Below are positions 49,546 to 60,393 of a stretch of 64,000 bases of DNA, in pieces. Location: positions 141,807,729 to 141,871,728 of the forward strand of contig JAVHZZ010000004.1 of assembly GCA_036250195.1 (NCBI GenBank), written 5' to 3'. The translations under genes and the position numbers were made by a program. How positions within the stretch are numbered: the first letter of the stretch is position 1; each line of letters begins with the position of its first letter. The DNA is from Mixophyes australis. Its lineage: Eukaryota > Chordata > Amphibia > Anura > Limnodynastidae. The notes below the pieces were generated by a model. That model saw nothing but the letters and a program-made list of their open reading frames with translations. It ran no database searches and had not been told where the DNA came from.

Positions 49546-52500
49546 CTAATGTCTAATGGTGTGCATTACAACACAACCTACCTTCCAGTATTCCATTTCA
49601 TCATCATCATCATCATCATCACCATTTATTTTATATACATTTGTGAGTTATATTATAAAGAATGTACATTTTAATCCTAATCATCCCAGCCAATCTCTCT
49701 TGTCTGTGTTGTACTGAGCCAATACTGCCAATTTTACTTTTTTGCTATTTATGTATTTGATTTTAATTTAAAACCTCGTTTATAGATCTGGTCACTGTAC
49801 CCAAAAGGGCTGATGCAGAGATGAATGCAAAATGGGATTAATTTACTGTTAAAAAAAAGAATACAGATAACTAGAGTATTTCCATCTAGGTGCAAGTACA
49901 GGTGTATATGCCTGTTTCCGCAGGTCTACATAACTACATTTGCATGGACATGCCTTTACTGTACTTGGCCTGTGCTTGACCTGTCCCAACTCTCAAGGCA
50001 CAGGCACCTAGGTGTAAGTGGCAGAATCATGTCTGCATAGAAGGATATGCGTGCGCCCACTTTCTGGGTATGCACAAGATACACCATGCAGACTGGCATA
50101 CATCCCACTCTTATTATGCTTTTAAAACACTGACACATTAGTGTAGCAACCAGTAAATACAATTAAATGCAACAAGTTTTATTAATTCATATGTTTCTTT
50201 TATATCCCAGAAATCTAACCAATTTGCTTCTCAGGGTTCTTTTCTGTTGCTTTAAGAAGTTTCGTTACCTAATAAAGAGAAAGCTGAATAGAATTACGGA
50301 GGGAAGACTAGAAAGAATAAAGGAGTTTCAAGTAGAATAAAATGTCTTGGGGGCAAAATGATAACTGTAATATAATAAAGAGCGATACCATTTTGTAGGT
50401 CTTACAGTTTATATATGGCTATTTCTTTCGACTAAAGAAAAATTCTACCAGCAACAAATAAAATGGTCCTCTATGGTAAAGGCAAGCAAGATTAATGCAC
50501 ACCTTAGAAGAAGTCATGCTAGGCACTTAAAATCAAAGGTCTGTGCCTATAGCTCAATTCACCTGTAATCTCACATCAACCCACTGTCCACTTCACGTCA
50601 CATTCTACAGCATAAAAACACTGTATTAAACAGCTCAGCTTTTTTTCTTCTAACATATGAGTTTTTCTTGCAACTATGCACACAAAATCTCTTTTTACAC
50701 TCTTATCTTACAGATATTAGTCTAGCATTACCTACAGGAGTTCAGTGAAGTTGTGGCAAATTGAATTTCACGTTGGGCCACATCTCAGAGGTGTGACATT
50801 CTGGCAATAAATCTTCAAGTTCTGCTTTAGTTTCACCATTCCATGGAATGGCCATAATACACCATATTTGTAAATTCACATTTCACAAAATGCATTGTCT
50901 ACAAACAGAGACAGAATCCCTTCATTAAAAAAACAAACCTTAAAGTTTCCTACTTTATAGAAACTTTAAGGTCAGAGAAGCTTATCTTAGTTGTGGCTAG
51001 GCATATAATAAGAATGATTGTGTAATGTCATTAGCACTGATGCAATATGATGAAAGCACTGATCGTGTAATATGATGAAAATGGTTGTATAATATCCATA
51101 TTATATTCTAGCCTTTGATACTGAATGCTATGCTGTCCAGTACATGCATGTGTGGCCCTGTTTGTGTAAAAAAATAGGTACCATCTATATACCCAGTCCA
51201 AAGAATTGTAATGCATAAAAACAGCACAAAATTTGACACATAAAATCCCTGATCCCTCCCAGCTCTGCTTGTACCGCACCTCTGACTGAATGTTGGAAGA
51301 CTGAGCCATAATCAACATAGAATTTTGAGTATTATTAGACTAGGTTTGTGTTCTATGTAGTGCTAACACATTCCACAACTCAGGAACATATAGGGCATAT
51401 ACTATAGAACAGATGTTCTTAGATGGTCACCTTTGCTTATTGTGTGAAAATAAACTACTCTTAGAAGAAGCCACCTCCTAACACTTATAGCTGTCAGCTA
51501 CGTGCAGCATCTCTTAAGAGGAAGCTTACATTTCTACATTTAAAAAGGAATGGATGAGTGTTTTAGAAAAGGGCTTATTTTAGGGGAGTAGTAGACCTAA
51601 AATGTAATGCCCCCTTCAACATGTCCCACGGGTTGGCTTAGAATTGTAATTGTAGTTGATATTATTGTATTGTAATATAGCAATAGCTGATACTTAAAAC
51701 ATTTTCTCTTTGCACTAAATAAGGTTGACAGGGCAGTTCAATCAGCAAATTTTAACCCATTATAGCTTGTCATAAAAGAAGCCTTTGTAGAAGGAAATTT
51801 AAATGTACTGATCCCAATCACAGCACTCCATATATATATATGCATAATATATTGCATATATATCTGGCTCTAAGTAGTATGTAGGCATCCACTGACAAGT
51901 AATGTTGACAACTGATACCTACCAGACCTTTTCATCTGCTACATCTAATATTTATTAGACTGATGCTACAATGGAATCATTAACAATCTAGAAACAATGC
52001 AGGGGATTTTTATGTGCTAATGCACCTATTTGTCTACCAGACACATACACTAGAGAACGCCTTTAGCTGATCCTCTATCAGACACTTTGCGTGACATGGT
52101 CTAGTTTGTGCTCTCTGACAGAAATGCACACGTTAAGTGAAGACATCACCTCATGGCCCTGCCTACTATGACAGGTGGCCCACCCCCTAATTCATTTAAA
52201 ATTTTACTTTTTACCTTCAGATCTTAAATAAAGTCATAATTGTAAGGGCATATATGGGACACATTTGTTTCAAGTGTCACAATTTTGCAAGTGGATCTTT
52301 TATTTAAACTGGATTATGTACACATATTAATGCACTGCAGTTGTGAAATACCCCTAGCTAGGGCAAAAGGTGTCTGTACCATAAGGTGGTATAACATTCT
52401 GGCCATTTTGTGGTCTGCTCAACTAAAAGAATCTTTGACACTCAGTAAAAGGGCAACACCTTTAAAAAGGTCACTATCATCTGGCCCTCAGTATCTAAAC

Positions 52501-52839
52501 ACTGTTGGAGAGAATGCGGTGATATTGGCACCCTTATGGCACCCTTGTACACCTCTTCTGGGCATGATCCAAAATCAAGTCACTGTGAGCCGAGGTTTTC
52601 CATCTGACATCCCAGGTTACTAAATCCAATGCCCTGCTGTAGCATTACTACACTTATTACACTTATACCAGCCTCATCTCCAACGCCATAACCTCTACTT
52701 ACTGGGCATATACTCATTGCTACTAGGACAGCTATAGCCCAGCATTGAAAGTCTCAAATACCTTTATCACTTTCAAAAATTATCACAAAATACAACGCAG
52801 CTGTGAGATGGAAACAATTGGATTCATATATTCCCGGAA
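49546..52839. other. Intergenic, no recognisable gene
   Basis: An ATC triplet run at 49598-49621 looks like an inverted SINE tail. The 112-codon frame at 52285-52623 has no known motif. No promoter or exon recognised. Confidence 0.5.
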
Positions 52840-52844
52840 TATGT

Positions 52845-53225
52845 TGGCGCTATATAAATAAATGATGATTCCACTTCCGTATCCTCTCCATTCATTAAGT
52901 GGTTCTGGTCGTATGAATATTATTCGGAGCATCGACCTATACAAGATCCTTAGTATCTAACTTAGTCTCTGGTAACCTAACTGATCTGATGTTCCCAAAT
53001 CTGCCCTTTCAAAATGCTGCTCATCTCTAAATTAGTCTCCTCCCTTTCCCCACTCCCCCCCTCCCCTCTATTTCTAGATTATATTTTTGTTTCTGTACAA
53101 TGTCTTGTTATATGTCAACAATGTCAATTGTGCAAATTTCCGATATTATGGACTGTAACATTTTTATGTCTTTTTTGCTTTACTTTATAAACTCAATTAA
53201 AAAAACTTCCTAAGTTAAAAAAAGG
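52845..53225 (+). repeat. SINE tail plus LINE-like 3' end
   Basis: 52849-52870 is GGCGCTATATAAATAAATGA followed by sequence ending in a T-rich, then A-rich tail (ctcaattaaaaaaacttcct, gttaaaaaaagg). The second part resembles an L1/Tx1 3' end but lacks a coding block. Low certainty on class. Confidence 0.4.
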
Positions 53226-53639
53226 CACTATCCACTCATTCATAGTTCCTTAATTTGTTCACAAAACAAAATGTTATTTTGTCATTTGTACACAGAACCA
53301 GGGACATTCTCCACAATTTTAGCTGGCTGGTAAATGTTTCTCAAATGTGCAATCTATTATTTTAGAAGTTAATTCTGACATGCGTTTTCTGTAGTTCATA
53401 TTTACCTGCTCAGTAGTTTGTGTTATATACCCAATCTGACTATATGATTCTATGTGTTACTGGTCGGCTGCTGGTGCATGGGTTATATACCTTCAATGAC
53501 TGCTCTGTTTTCAGAAGCTCTATCTGTAGCCTGATATGACGCTTCCTTCATGCATATTAAATATTTTGCATACACCTGCACACTATAAACACACTGCCAC
53601 CTTGGACAATGCGGGGTTAAGCCCTGCACACAGCGCATA

Positions 53640-53696
53640 CACGTGTTTTATTCATCACAAGCCTGCTGCTCCCTCCCTGAGCACCTACTATATAAA
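53640..53696 (+). promoter_or_regulatory. Core promoter of the bombesin-family gene (E-box and TATA)
   Basis: CACGTG (53640-53645) is a perfect E-box. TATATAAAG (53689-53697) is a good TATA box 75-80 bp before the ATG. Transcription would start near 53720-53727, giving a leader of about 45-50 nt. Placement is inferred from the motif and spacing. Confidence 0.6.
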
Positions 53697-53770
53697 GTGA
53701 CTGAGGGCAGAGAGGAGCTATCAGCACACGCATCCCTCAGACTCTCACTTCTAGAGCGCACAGCACAGCT

Positions 53771-53933
53771 ATGTCTGCAGTCCCACTCTCCAGAATCCTG
53801 CCCATCGGGTTCCTCGCTCACCTGCTGCTCTTCTCCTTATTTTCACTCTCGGGCTGTGTGGAGTTCACTGAGGAAACTGGCAAACTGGGCAAAATCAACG
53901 TGCTTCAGAGAGGAGGGAATCAGTGGGCAATTG
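53771..53933 (+). CDS. nmb: Bombesin/ranatensin-family neuropeptide precursor, exon 1 (neuromedin B locus)
   Basis: The ATG at 53771 opens MSAVPLSRILPIGFLAHLLL, a signal peptide that ends around residues 28-29 (SLSGC). A short acidic spacer follows (VEFTEETGKLGKINVLQR), then GGNQWAIG, the N-terminal part of a bombesin-like peptide. The exon stops at ATTG/GTGAGT, inside the final Gly codon. In NMB and GRP genes the first intron also splits the peptide at Gly before His-Phe/Leu-Met-amide, so the missing HFM or HLM plus GKK amidation signal should start exon 2. I found no such exon before 64000. The leader and CVEF/QWA pattern resemble frog ranatensin and bombesin precursors; the position after sec11a is that of NMB. 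Members are secreted amidated ligands of BB1/BB2 receptors. Confidence 0.88.
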
Positions 53934-56900
53934 GTGAGTACAGCCAAGTTACTCACAGCTCTGGTGACATGTTCATTAGACTAAAGGGTCAGTTACCTGA
54001 CAATAGGTCTGTCAATATAATGACTTTATAAAAAGTCCGTGTCAAGTAGGAGCAGAGTAACATACAAGCACTGATTGGGCAGTTAAGTTAAAATGTCACA
54101 CCACTAGACATGTAAAGTAACCTGGGCACAATCCCTTAATGGCTTGTTAAGAATCTCGTGTTAACTGGGCATGATGGCACTGATGTTTTATAGGGCAGTG
54201 TCTTCTAGCAGTTCCTGTAGTTGGTAGGGTAAAAGGTAAGTGTTATGTGAAAACTGACAGAACTGAAGTGCAGCAGTCATAGAAATCATGTATTGCTAGA
54301 TATACTGTATGTATGGTTAACATTAATTAGCAATATGATTTATGATGGATAATTGAATATAGTTGTTAAGTAAAATAAATGTTACATTGAAGTTACATCA
54401 ATACATTACATGATACAATTTGCATAAAGAACTGACACTCTCTTTTCAATGTTTGTTGATTATATTTTATTATAACATTCATATGTATTCTTCTGTATGA
54501 ACATGATAATGTATGTGTTAACAGAAGTACCTATATGAGAAGATATACAGACACAGTGAAAGTACACGTTGAAGTGATATCTTAGTTAGTTCTTAATGTA
54601 AAAAGTTCCAATTTATCTTGATAGCATTATAATGAAATTAAACAAATATCTTAGGTGCCCTTGTCCTGCTTTTACCTGCTCCAGTTCTACTCCACTGTTA
54701 TATAATGCATCTTCTCAATGGACAGATCAGCACCACAGCTCAGTAATACCGACACACTGTTTGCTGGACAATTTTAACTAAGTGGTTTTTTTTTTTCCGC
54801 TGACATGATCGGGTAACATGGCAATGTTACCTGACCATGGTAATCATGATCTGTAAACTAAACTGTACTGCACATAGCAGGCTCCACACCAGTATTTTGG
54901 GTACTGTTGTAAGCCTCTAATAGTCTGTTCCTGAGGCAACCTTTCCTCCTTATTGCTACTTGCATTTTTCGATAGATTCCAGTATTTCATAAAAAAAAAG
55001 GTCACTAAAATATGCTATTAGTGTTTTTATGTTTTGTATGTTTTTTTATCGAACAGCAAGGAAACAAGCTCAAGTGTTGGTAACCCTGCCAAGTTATCAC
55101 ATTTCATACCTAGGTAGCGCCCTCTGTGCAACCTCTCCCCCTGGGCAGAAACCAAACAAATCCATCATCACACATTCCCATTAATTACTTTGTAGGATGT
55201 AGTAGCCGAACATCACTTAATTTAACAAATAACAACATAAAGATAGTGAAAAGATAATTAAAACGGATTGTGTTGTGTGGTTTTTGAGGTGGATCGGAAG
55301 ATTTGTTACACATATATAGTACTAACAGATCAGTTGTAGAGTATTGTTGTCCCAGGGAACTGCAGCACTACAGGGCAGGTGCTGATAAGCACATCATTCA
55401 CTAAGGGTAATTTAAGAATGTGCAAAAATGTGTCGACATTTGCCTTTCTGTGACACGGGGTATGTATTTTTAGGCAAATGCGCCCTTTTTAAAGTAAGTA
55501 CATGGATCTGCTCATGAGAATGCCAGCATCCGCAAAGGGTACAAGTGTTTGCATCATCTAACGACAGGGCGAGTGGGGACTTTTCTACCTAAATGGGTGA
55601 ATGTGCCACAAATTGCACCCAAGTGCAAAAGATATTTCAATTTAGCGTGACAAGACATTTAATGAGATGCAATGGGTAAGAATGTTTAAAAGGTTAGATT
55701 GTAAGCTTGCGAGCAGGGTTCTCTTACCTCTCTGTCTATATTACCCAGTATTGTTTTATTAATGTTTGTTCCCAATTGTAAAGCGTTACGGAATTTGCTG
55801 GCGCTATATGAATAAATGTTTATGATGATGATGAAAAGCTGTACCCTTGTTACCAGAACCTCTCCACCCCCCGTCGTCTCCCCCTGTCCTGCAAAACGAC
55901 TGTTTTTCATGGTTGGTCAGGAAGTGCCAAAAGACTCAATCTTTACTATAGTTCATTTATATGAAGTGGTAGTAGGCAGGACTTTTGCAAACCTCCTAAT
56001 CCACACATTTACCTGTACAAGAGTTTTCATAAATGTCCACAATTGAGTATTGCATCCAACATACAGAAGAGGAAAATTATGCAATTTGATGAATATTAAA
56101 GATAATAAGGAATATTTACAAAGTGCAAATATTCAGAAACCCACAAAGTTTTATAGACAAGAGAAACCTTCTCTTCCCCTCTGTCCCTGTTACCGCCCTC
56201 ACTCACCTCGCTGACCTCTGCTCTGGTGTGCGCTCCTCTGCACCTCCTGCTCAGAGTAGAAGGCAACATCAGAGTTCCCTTTTCCTCAAAGTATTTAAAT
56301 GCCTTGCTCGGTTGGTGGTCACATGGCAGGAAACGCATTAAGCTGCTGTTGGCGGACAATGTGCTATTCTCCTTTGAAATGGCACAAGTGGCAACTACCG
56401 GTCCCCATAGCAGCTGCTACCCTTGCTATCCCAGTAGTTATGCCCATAACCGCAGCCCAACTGCTGTTTGGTGGCATTATGAACCTATTGTGTAAATGCA
56501 TGTTTCTACTGCAACCACAGATAGCTGTGTGTCAAGATGGTGATATCTGCAGAGTTGTTAAAGTTGCATCTTCAGAAAGGTTGGAGCTGTACAGATTGGA
56601 GTGTCCCCTAGCTTAATGCTGGGCACTGGGATGTACCTTGTATTGTACACACATGGAGAAAGAAGATTTTGTGCTGCAGGACAAGATATGTAAATGGTCT
56701 GACGCATTGCATCCAACTTAGAGGCACAGCCTGTAATGAGGATGAGGTCCTCTTTCTAGCTTAGTGCAACGCTGCAAAGTTAGTTAAACACTCTTACTCT
56801 CTTAGAGAGAAACAGCAAGAAGAGTGAAGTATTACTACCAGCTCAGAACAGAACACCATGGAAAAGAAAGGAAATGTAACACTGAAAGAGGAGTAAAGTA

Positions 56901-57539
56901 CTTCTTACAGTTAAAAGAACATTCTACAAAACAAGTTAATAATTATTCAAGCTTAGAGGAACACATCACCCTTTTTTAGAGGAACATTGTGAAATACTTC
57001 TACCAATTTAGAAGAGCAATGCAAGGGGTGTGAAGTACTTTTTCCATCTCAGAGGAACAGTCTCTTAGAGAAGTGAAGCAATTTTTCTACTGGTTTAGAG
57101 TAACACTCTGCAAGACAAATGTGCTTCCAGTTCAGAGGATCACCCAAGAAGTGAAGTCTTCCAGCTTAAACTAACACTGTAAGAAAAAAAACCAAACATA
57201 CTTCTTCCCATAGCTTAGTACAGCACTAAAAAGAGGTGGAGGTTCTCTTACTCCCATTCAGTTTAGGAGGCATATTCTGCAAGTCACATGGACTATTCCT
57301 CCCAGCCCAGAACACTCTGCAAGTACAAATACTTCTTCAAAGAACATGGGACAAGTAGTGGAGGACTATTTCCTTCTTAGAGGATTTGTTCAAGTTAAGT
57401 GGATTAATGTATCCATCTTAGAGGAACACTGCAAGGGTAGTGAAGAAATTCTTCTTTGTCTTTAGATAAACAATGTAAAAGGAGAGTGAAGATCTACAAG
57501 ATGTCAGCAGTACTTCTTCCAGCTTAGATAAATATACAC
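53934..57539 (+). other. Intron of the peptide gene, first part
   Basis: No second exon seen. Frames near 56096-56616 overlap on both strands (three frames in 56123-56616) in a slightly GC-richer patch but show no known protein. From 56750 to 57530, degenerate phrases such as 'cttagaggaacactgcaag' and 'tacttcttccagctta' recur every 60-110 bp. Confidence 0.6.
55693..55840 (+). repeat. SINE/LINE-type 3' tail fragment
   Basis: GATTGTAAGCTTGCGAGCAG ... TTGTAAAGCGTTACGGAATT ... GCGCTATATGAATAAATG then ATG repeats. It is a closer match to 2893-3022 than to the long SINE. Confidence 0.75.
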
Positions 57540-58200
57540 GGGGCTTAGTGGTTAGCACTTCTGCCTCACAGCACTGTGGTCATAAGTTCGATTCCCGACC
57601 ATGGCCTTATCTGTGTGGAGTTTGCATGTTCTCACCCTGTTTATGTGGGTTTCCTCCAGGTGCTCCGGTTTCCTCTCACACTCCAAAAACATACTAGTAG
57701 GTTAATTGACTGCTATCAAATTGACCCTAGTCTCCATCTCTGTCTGTGTGTGTGTGTATGTTAGGGAATTTAGACTGTAAGCTCCAATGGTGCAGGGACT
57801 GAAGAGAGTGAGTTCTCTGTACAACGCTGCAGAATTAGTGGCGATATATAAATAGCTGATGATGATGATACTACAATTGTCAGACTAATTTAAAGTACAA
57901 AGATTATGAATGGTGATGAATGATGAAAGCAAAGATAATGAATGGAAGTAATCCTTCCAGCTTTGAAGAATGCTGATAGGAAAGAGCAGTACTCCTTTTT
58001 CCAGCTTACAGGAACAATACAAAGGAAAGAAAGTAATCCATCCATTTTAGAGGAACACTCTGTAAGTCAAGCGGACTATTTCCTCCATCTTGGATGAATA
58101 CTATGCAAGGGAAATTAAGAACTCCTTCTCCCAGCCTAGATAAACACTGTAAAGTATCACCGAAAGGGTAATGACGTACTTATAGCTTAGAAGAAAATGC
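56750..58200. repeat. Degenerate long-period tandem repeat around a SINE
   Basis: The phrases 'agcttagaggaacactgcaa', 'gaagtacttcttccagctta' and 'aggaacactctgcaagtc' recur with changes at least a dozen times before and after the SINE at 57540-57868 (for example near 56944, 57048, 57176, 57410 and 58045). It reads as an old satellite-like array. Unit length is variable (about 60-110 bp) and cannot be fixed by eye. Confidence 0.6.
57540..57868 (+). repeat. SINE copy, near full length
   Basis: gcttagtggttagcacttctgcctcacagcactgtggtcataagttcgattcccgacc at the head, with box B GTTCGATTCCC intact. It ends in gcgatatataaatagctgatgatgatgata. Lacks the first about 12 nt of the 189 copy. Inserted into the degenerate tandem array. 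Confidence 0.85.
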
Positions 58201-58389
58201 TACCAGGTAAGCAAATGACTTCTTCTAAGCTCACAGAAACAAAGGAGAGTGGAGAGAACTGAAGCAGACTGTAATATGACATTTGAAGAATCTGCTGCAA
58301 ACTATTCATAAAACAACATATTAACCCAACTATTATTGTGCTAGGGGAGAAGGAGCCCTTGAGCCCTCCAACAATATATATAATATAAT

Positions 58390-59090
58390 TACAAAAGAGA
58401 AGGGGCGCCAAACATAGTGCATCATATGTGTGACATAACAAGTATATACCACGTATGTATAATTCCCGTACCAGAGGTTCACGTAATAACAGCTTGAAAT
58501 GAATGCTGGTGAGTCCTCTCTAGGTACCGTCTGTGATGGATCACTGAACCACGTATATCACAACTCCGGAGTGTACTAGAACTCAAACATAACCACAATA
58601 GTGTAATGCCATCATACACATTTTAGCAGGCAAATGCGATTAAAAAACTTTTAATAAAAGGAGGCACAGATGCCTCACACTGCAGCTTAAGTACAATATG
58701 CTCGTACATGAAAGAAAGTTAAAACAGCTTATCTGTCCTGTCCACATGCAAAGATGGTAAATCAAGCAGGGCAAGTTCTGGCCAGTGAGCCCACAATGAT
58801 GCACGGATCCAAGACAGCAGCAAACCAATTCTCCAACGCGTTTTGTCCTCTTAATCGTAGACCTTCTCAAGGGGTATATATATGTGGTTATGTTTGAGTT
58901 CTAGTACACTCCGGAGTTGTGATATACGTGGTTCAGTGATCCATCACAGACGGTACCTAGAGAGGACTCGCCAGCATTCATTTCAAGCTGTTATTAGGTG
59001 AACCTCTGGTACGAGAATTATACATACGTGGTATATACTTGTTATGTCACACATTTAATGCACTATGTTTGGCGCCCCTTCTCTTTTGTA
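58390..59090. mobile_element. 208-bp inverted repeat with 285-bp spacer (Penelope-like?)
   Basis: Left arm 58390-58597 (TACAAAAGAGAAGGGGCGCC ...) and right arm 58883-59090 (... GGCGCCCCTTCTCTTTTGTA) are about 97% complementary; I count roughly five to seven differences. The spacer has its own A-rich and T-rich parts and a sequence resembling a hammerhead ribozyme (58829-58876, minus). Inverted pseudo-LTRs with hammerhead motifs are known from Penelope-like elements. No reverse transcriptase is present, so the class is inference. Confidence 0.6.
58829..58876 (-). ncRNA. Hammerhead-ribozyme-like motif, degenerate
   Basis: On the minus strand: CCCCTTGAGAAGG, a variable stretch, then GGACAAAACGCGTTGGAG. 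It follows the retroelement-type minimal hammerhead order (CUGANGA, helix II, GAAA, CGCG, UH) with core changes: TTGAGA for CTGANGA and AAAA for GAAA. With those changes it should not cleave. Identification is by pattern only. Confidence 0.4.
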
Positions 59091-59232
59091 TTGTATCCAC
59101 TAGGTTGACACTTGCAGACAAGTGTCGAATGTTTTGGGAGCTGCCATCCTGTATATTGAGTATTAATCTTAATTTCTCTCACTATTACACATTTGCACTT
59201 TCAAGCGCCTGTTTGCTTAAAATTTGTTGGGA

Positions 59233-59235
<3 letters not shown>

Positions 59236-59288
<53 letters not shown>
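59236..59288. repeat. (TA)n microsatellite
   Basis: 53 nt of alternating TA. It forms the left border of the compound block that ends at a second TA array (60326-60378). Confidence 0.95.
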
Positions 59289-59292
<4 letters not shown>

Positions 59293-59567
59293 AGTTAACC
59301 CGTGCATGATACTCATGCATTCTAGTCAAATCAAGCTACTTAAGGTGTTAAAAAGGTTCTTGTCATGCATTTGGGCCATAGCCCAGGCCTCCTCAGGGGA
59401 AGAGCGTTACTTCCCGACGTAAGCGCCCTTTTTTAACGTGGTTTTGTCCACATGTCACCACCTCATCATTTTTCTCCATCACCTCATCCTTCATCTATAT
59501 CGCCACATCTATCCAGATGTCTATCCAGACACAGGAATCTCTCAGCGGTCCTGAGTATCACACTTCT

Positions 59568-59811
59568 CTCGCTCTGTCACCCCTGGCAACCACCAACCAC
59601 TCCCCACTGTCACCCCCGGCAACCACCAACCACTCCCCACTGTCACCCCCGGCAACCACCAACCACTCCCAACTGTCAGCCCTGGCAACCACCAACCACT
59701 CCCCACTGTCACCCCTGGCAACCACCAACCACTCCCAACTGTCAGCCCCGGCAACCACCAACCACTCCCCACTGTCACCACCGGCAACCACCAACCACTC
59801 CCAACTGTCAC
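59568..59811. repeat. 33-bp minisatellite, ~7 copies
   Basis: Unit 'ggcaaccaccaaccactccc' plus 'cactgtcaccccc' repeated every 33 bp. Because 33 is a multiple of 3, all frames stay open and give false proteins such as PATTNHSPLSP repeats. Unit variants (cactgtcac / aactgtcag) alternate in part of the array. Confidence 0.95.
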
Positions 59812-59957
59812 TTCTCCTTCAAGAAATATATATATATTTTTTTTAAATCTTTATAAACACTTTTAACAATTCACAAATTAAATTAACAAATTAAAAACAT
59901 CTTAGTATACCAAATTTCAGCCCTTTCTGAGTTTTTTTTTTCCCCCAAACACACTAA

Positions 59958-60219
59958 GGGGGGTATTCAATTGTTTGTTTTAACGCGCTAAACCCCAAAA
60001 AAACGAGCGCTCTAAAAATATTACCGTTAATACGGTAATTACTCGCTAAATTTCATCTCGCAGCTACCTGAGCAGCGAGCTGAAATTCAGCCCGCTGGCA
60101 GCGAGTAAGTACCGTATTAACTGTTTACGCGCGCAAAATTACCGTGTAATATGAAGTTTTTTTAGAGCGCTCGTTTTTTTTGGTTTTAGCGCGTTAAAAC
60201 AAACAATTGAATACCCCCC
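59958..60219. mobile_element. Palindromic MITE, 262 bp, TAA duplication
   Basis: GGGGGGTATTCAATTGTTTG at the left and CAAACAATTGAATACCCCCC at the right, flanked by TAA on both sides. Further pairing: TTTTAACGCGCTAAA / TTTAGCGCGTTAAAA and AACGAGCGCTCTAAAAA / TTTTTAGAGCGCTCGTT. The centre GCAGCGAGCTGAAATTCAGC and ACCGTTAATACGGTAATTAC relate it to 35349-35571. The TAA duplication fits PIF/Harbinger. Confidence 0.9.
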
Positions 60220-60250
60220 TAAGAATTTAGTAGGTCAGTGTATAACTCTG

Positions 60251-60269
60251 CCCAGCAGGTGGCGCTGCA
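60251..60269 (+). promoter_or_regulatory. CTCF-type motif
   Basis: CCCAGCAGGTGGCGCTGCA fits the CTCF core CCASYAGRKGGCRS at essentially all informative positions. It lies in repeat-derived DNA between a palindromic MITE and TA/GA arrays, in the first intron of the peptide gene. Binding is untested. Confidence 0.4.
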
Positions 60270-60323
60270 GCTTAGTTTTTTTTTTTACACACACACACAG
60301 ACTAACACACGCCACTAGGCTTT

Positions 60324-60325
<2 letters not shown>

Positions 60326-60393
<68 letters not shown>
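60326..60393. repeat. (TA)n followed by (GA)n
   Basis: About 53 nt of TA then 15 nt of GA. It is the right border of the 59290-60325 block. Confidence 0.95.

Larger units (their letters stand above)
59290..60325. mobile_element. Unclassified repeat unit bracketed by TA arrays
   Basis: Starts CACAAGTTAACCCGTGCATG and ends CACGCCACTAGGCTTTTATA. It contains a 33-bp minisatellite, a palindromic MITE and a CTCF-like site. GTTAACCCGTGCATG...CATGCA is reminiscent of Helitron-type ends, but I see no CTAG-T/hairpin terminus that would prove it. TA arrays at both sides suggest a preferred AT insertion target. Confidence 0.45.

Noticed and set aside
53643..53984. 113-codon frame overlapping the peptide exon
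   Set aside because: Different frame from the signal-peptide ORF, starts before the TATA box, crosses the splice donor.
55672..55690. Candidate exon 2 of the peptide gene (atgggtaagaat, would read Met-Gly-Lys)
   Set aside because: Preceding bases do not encode His-Phe or His-Leu and there is no acceptor site; chance match beside a SINE tail.
56851..56872. Candidate exon 2 (accatggaaaagaaa)
   Set aside because: Reads Thr-Met-Glu-Lys-Lys, lacking the Gly amide donor and the preceding His-Phe/Leu.
59452..59856. Long open frames on both strands with PATTNHSPLSP-type repeats
   Set aside because: Produced by a 33-bp tandem repeat whose period is a multiple of three; open in several frames on both strands.
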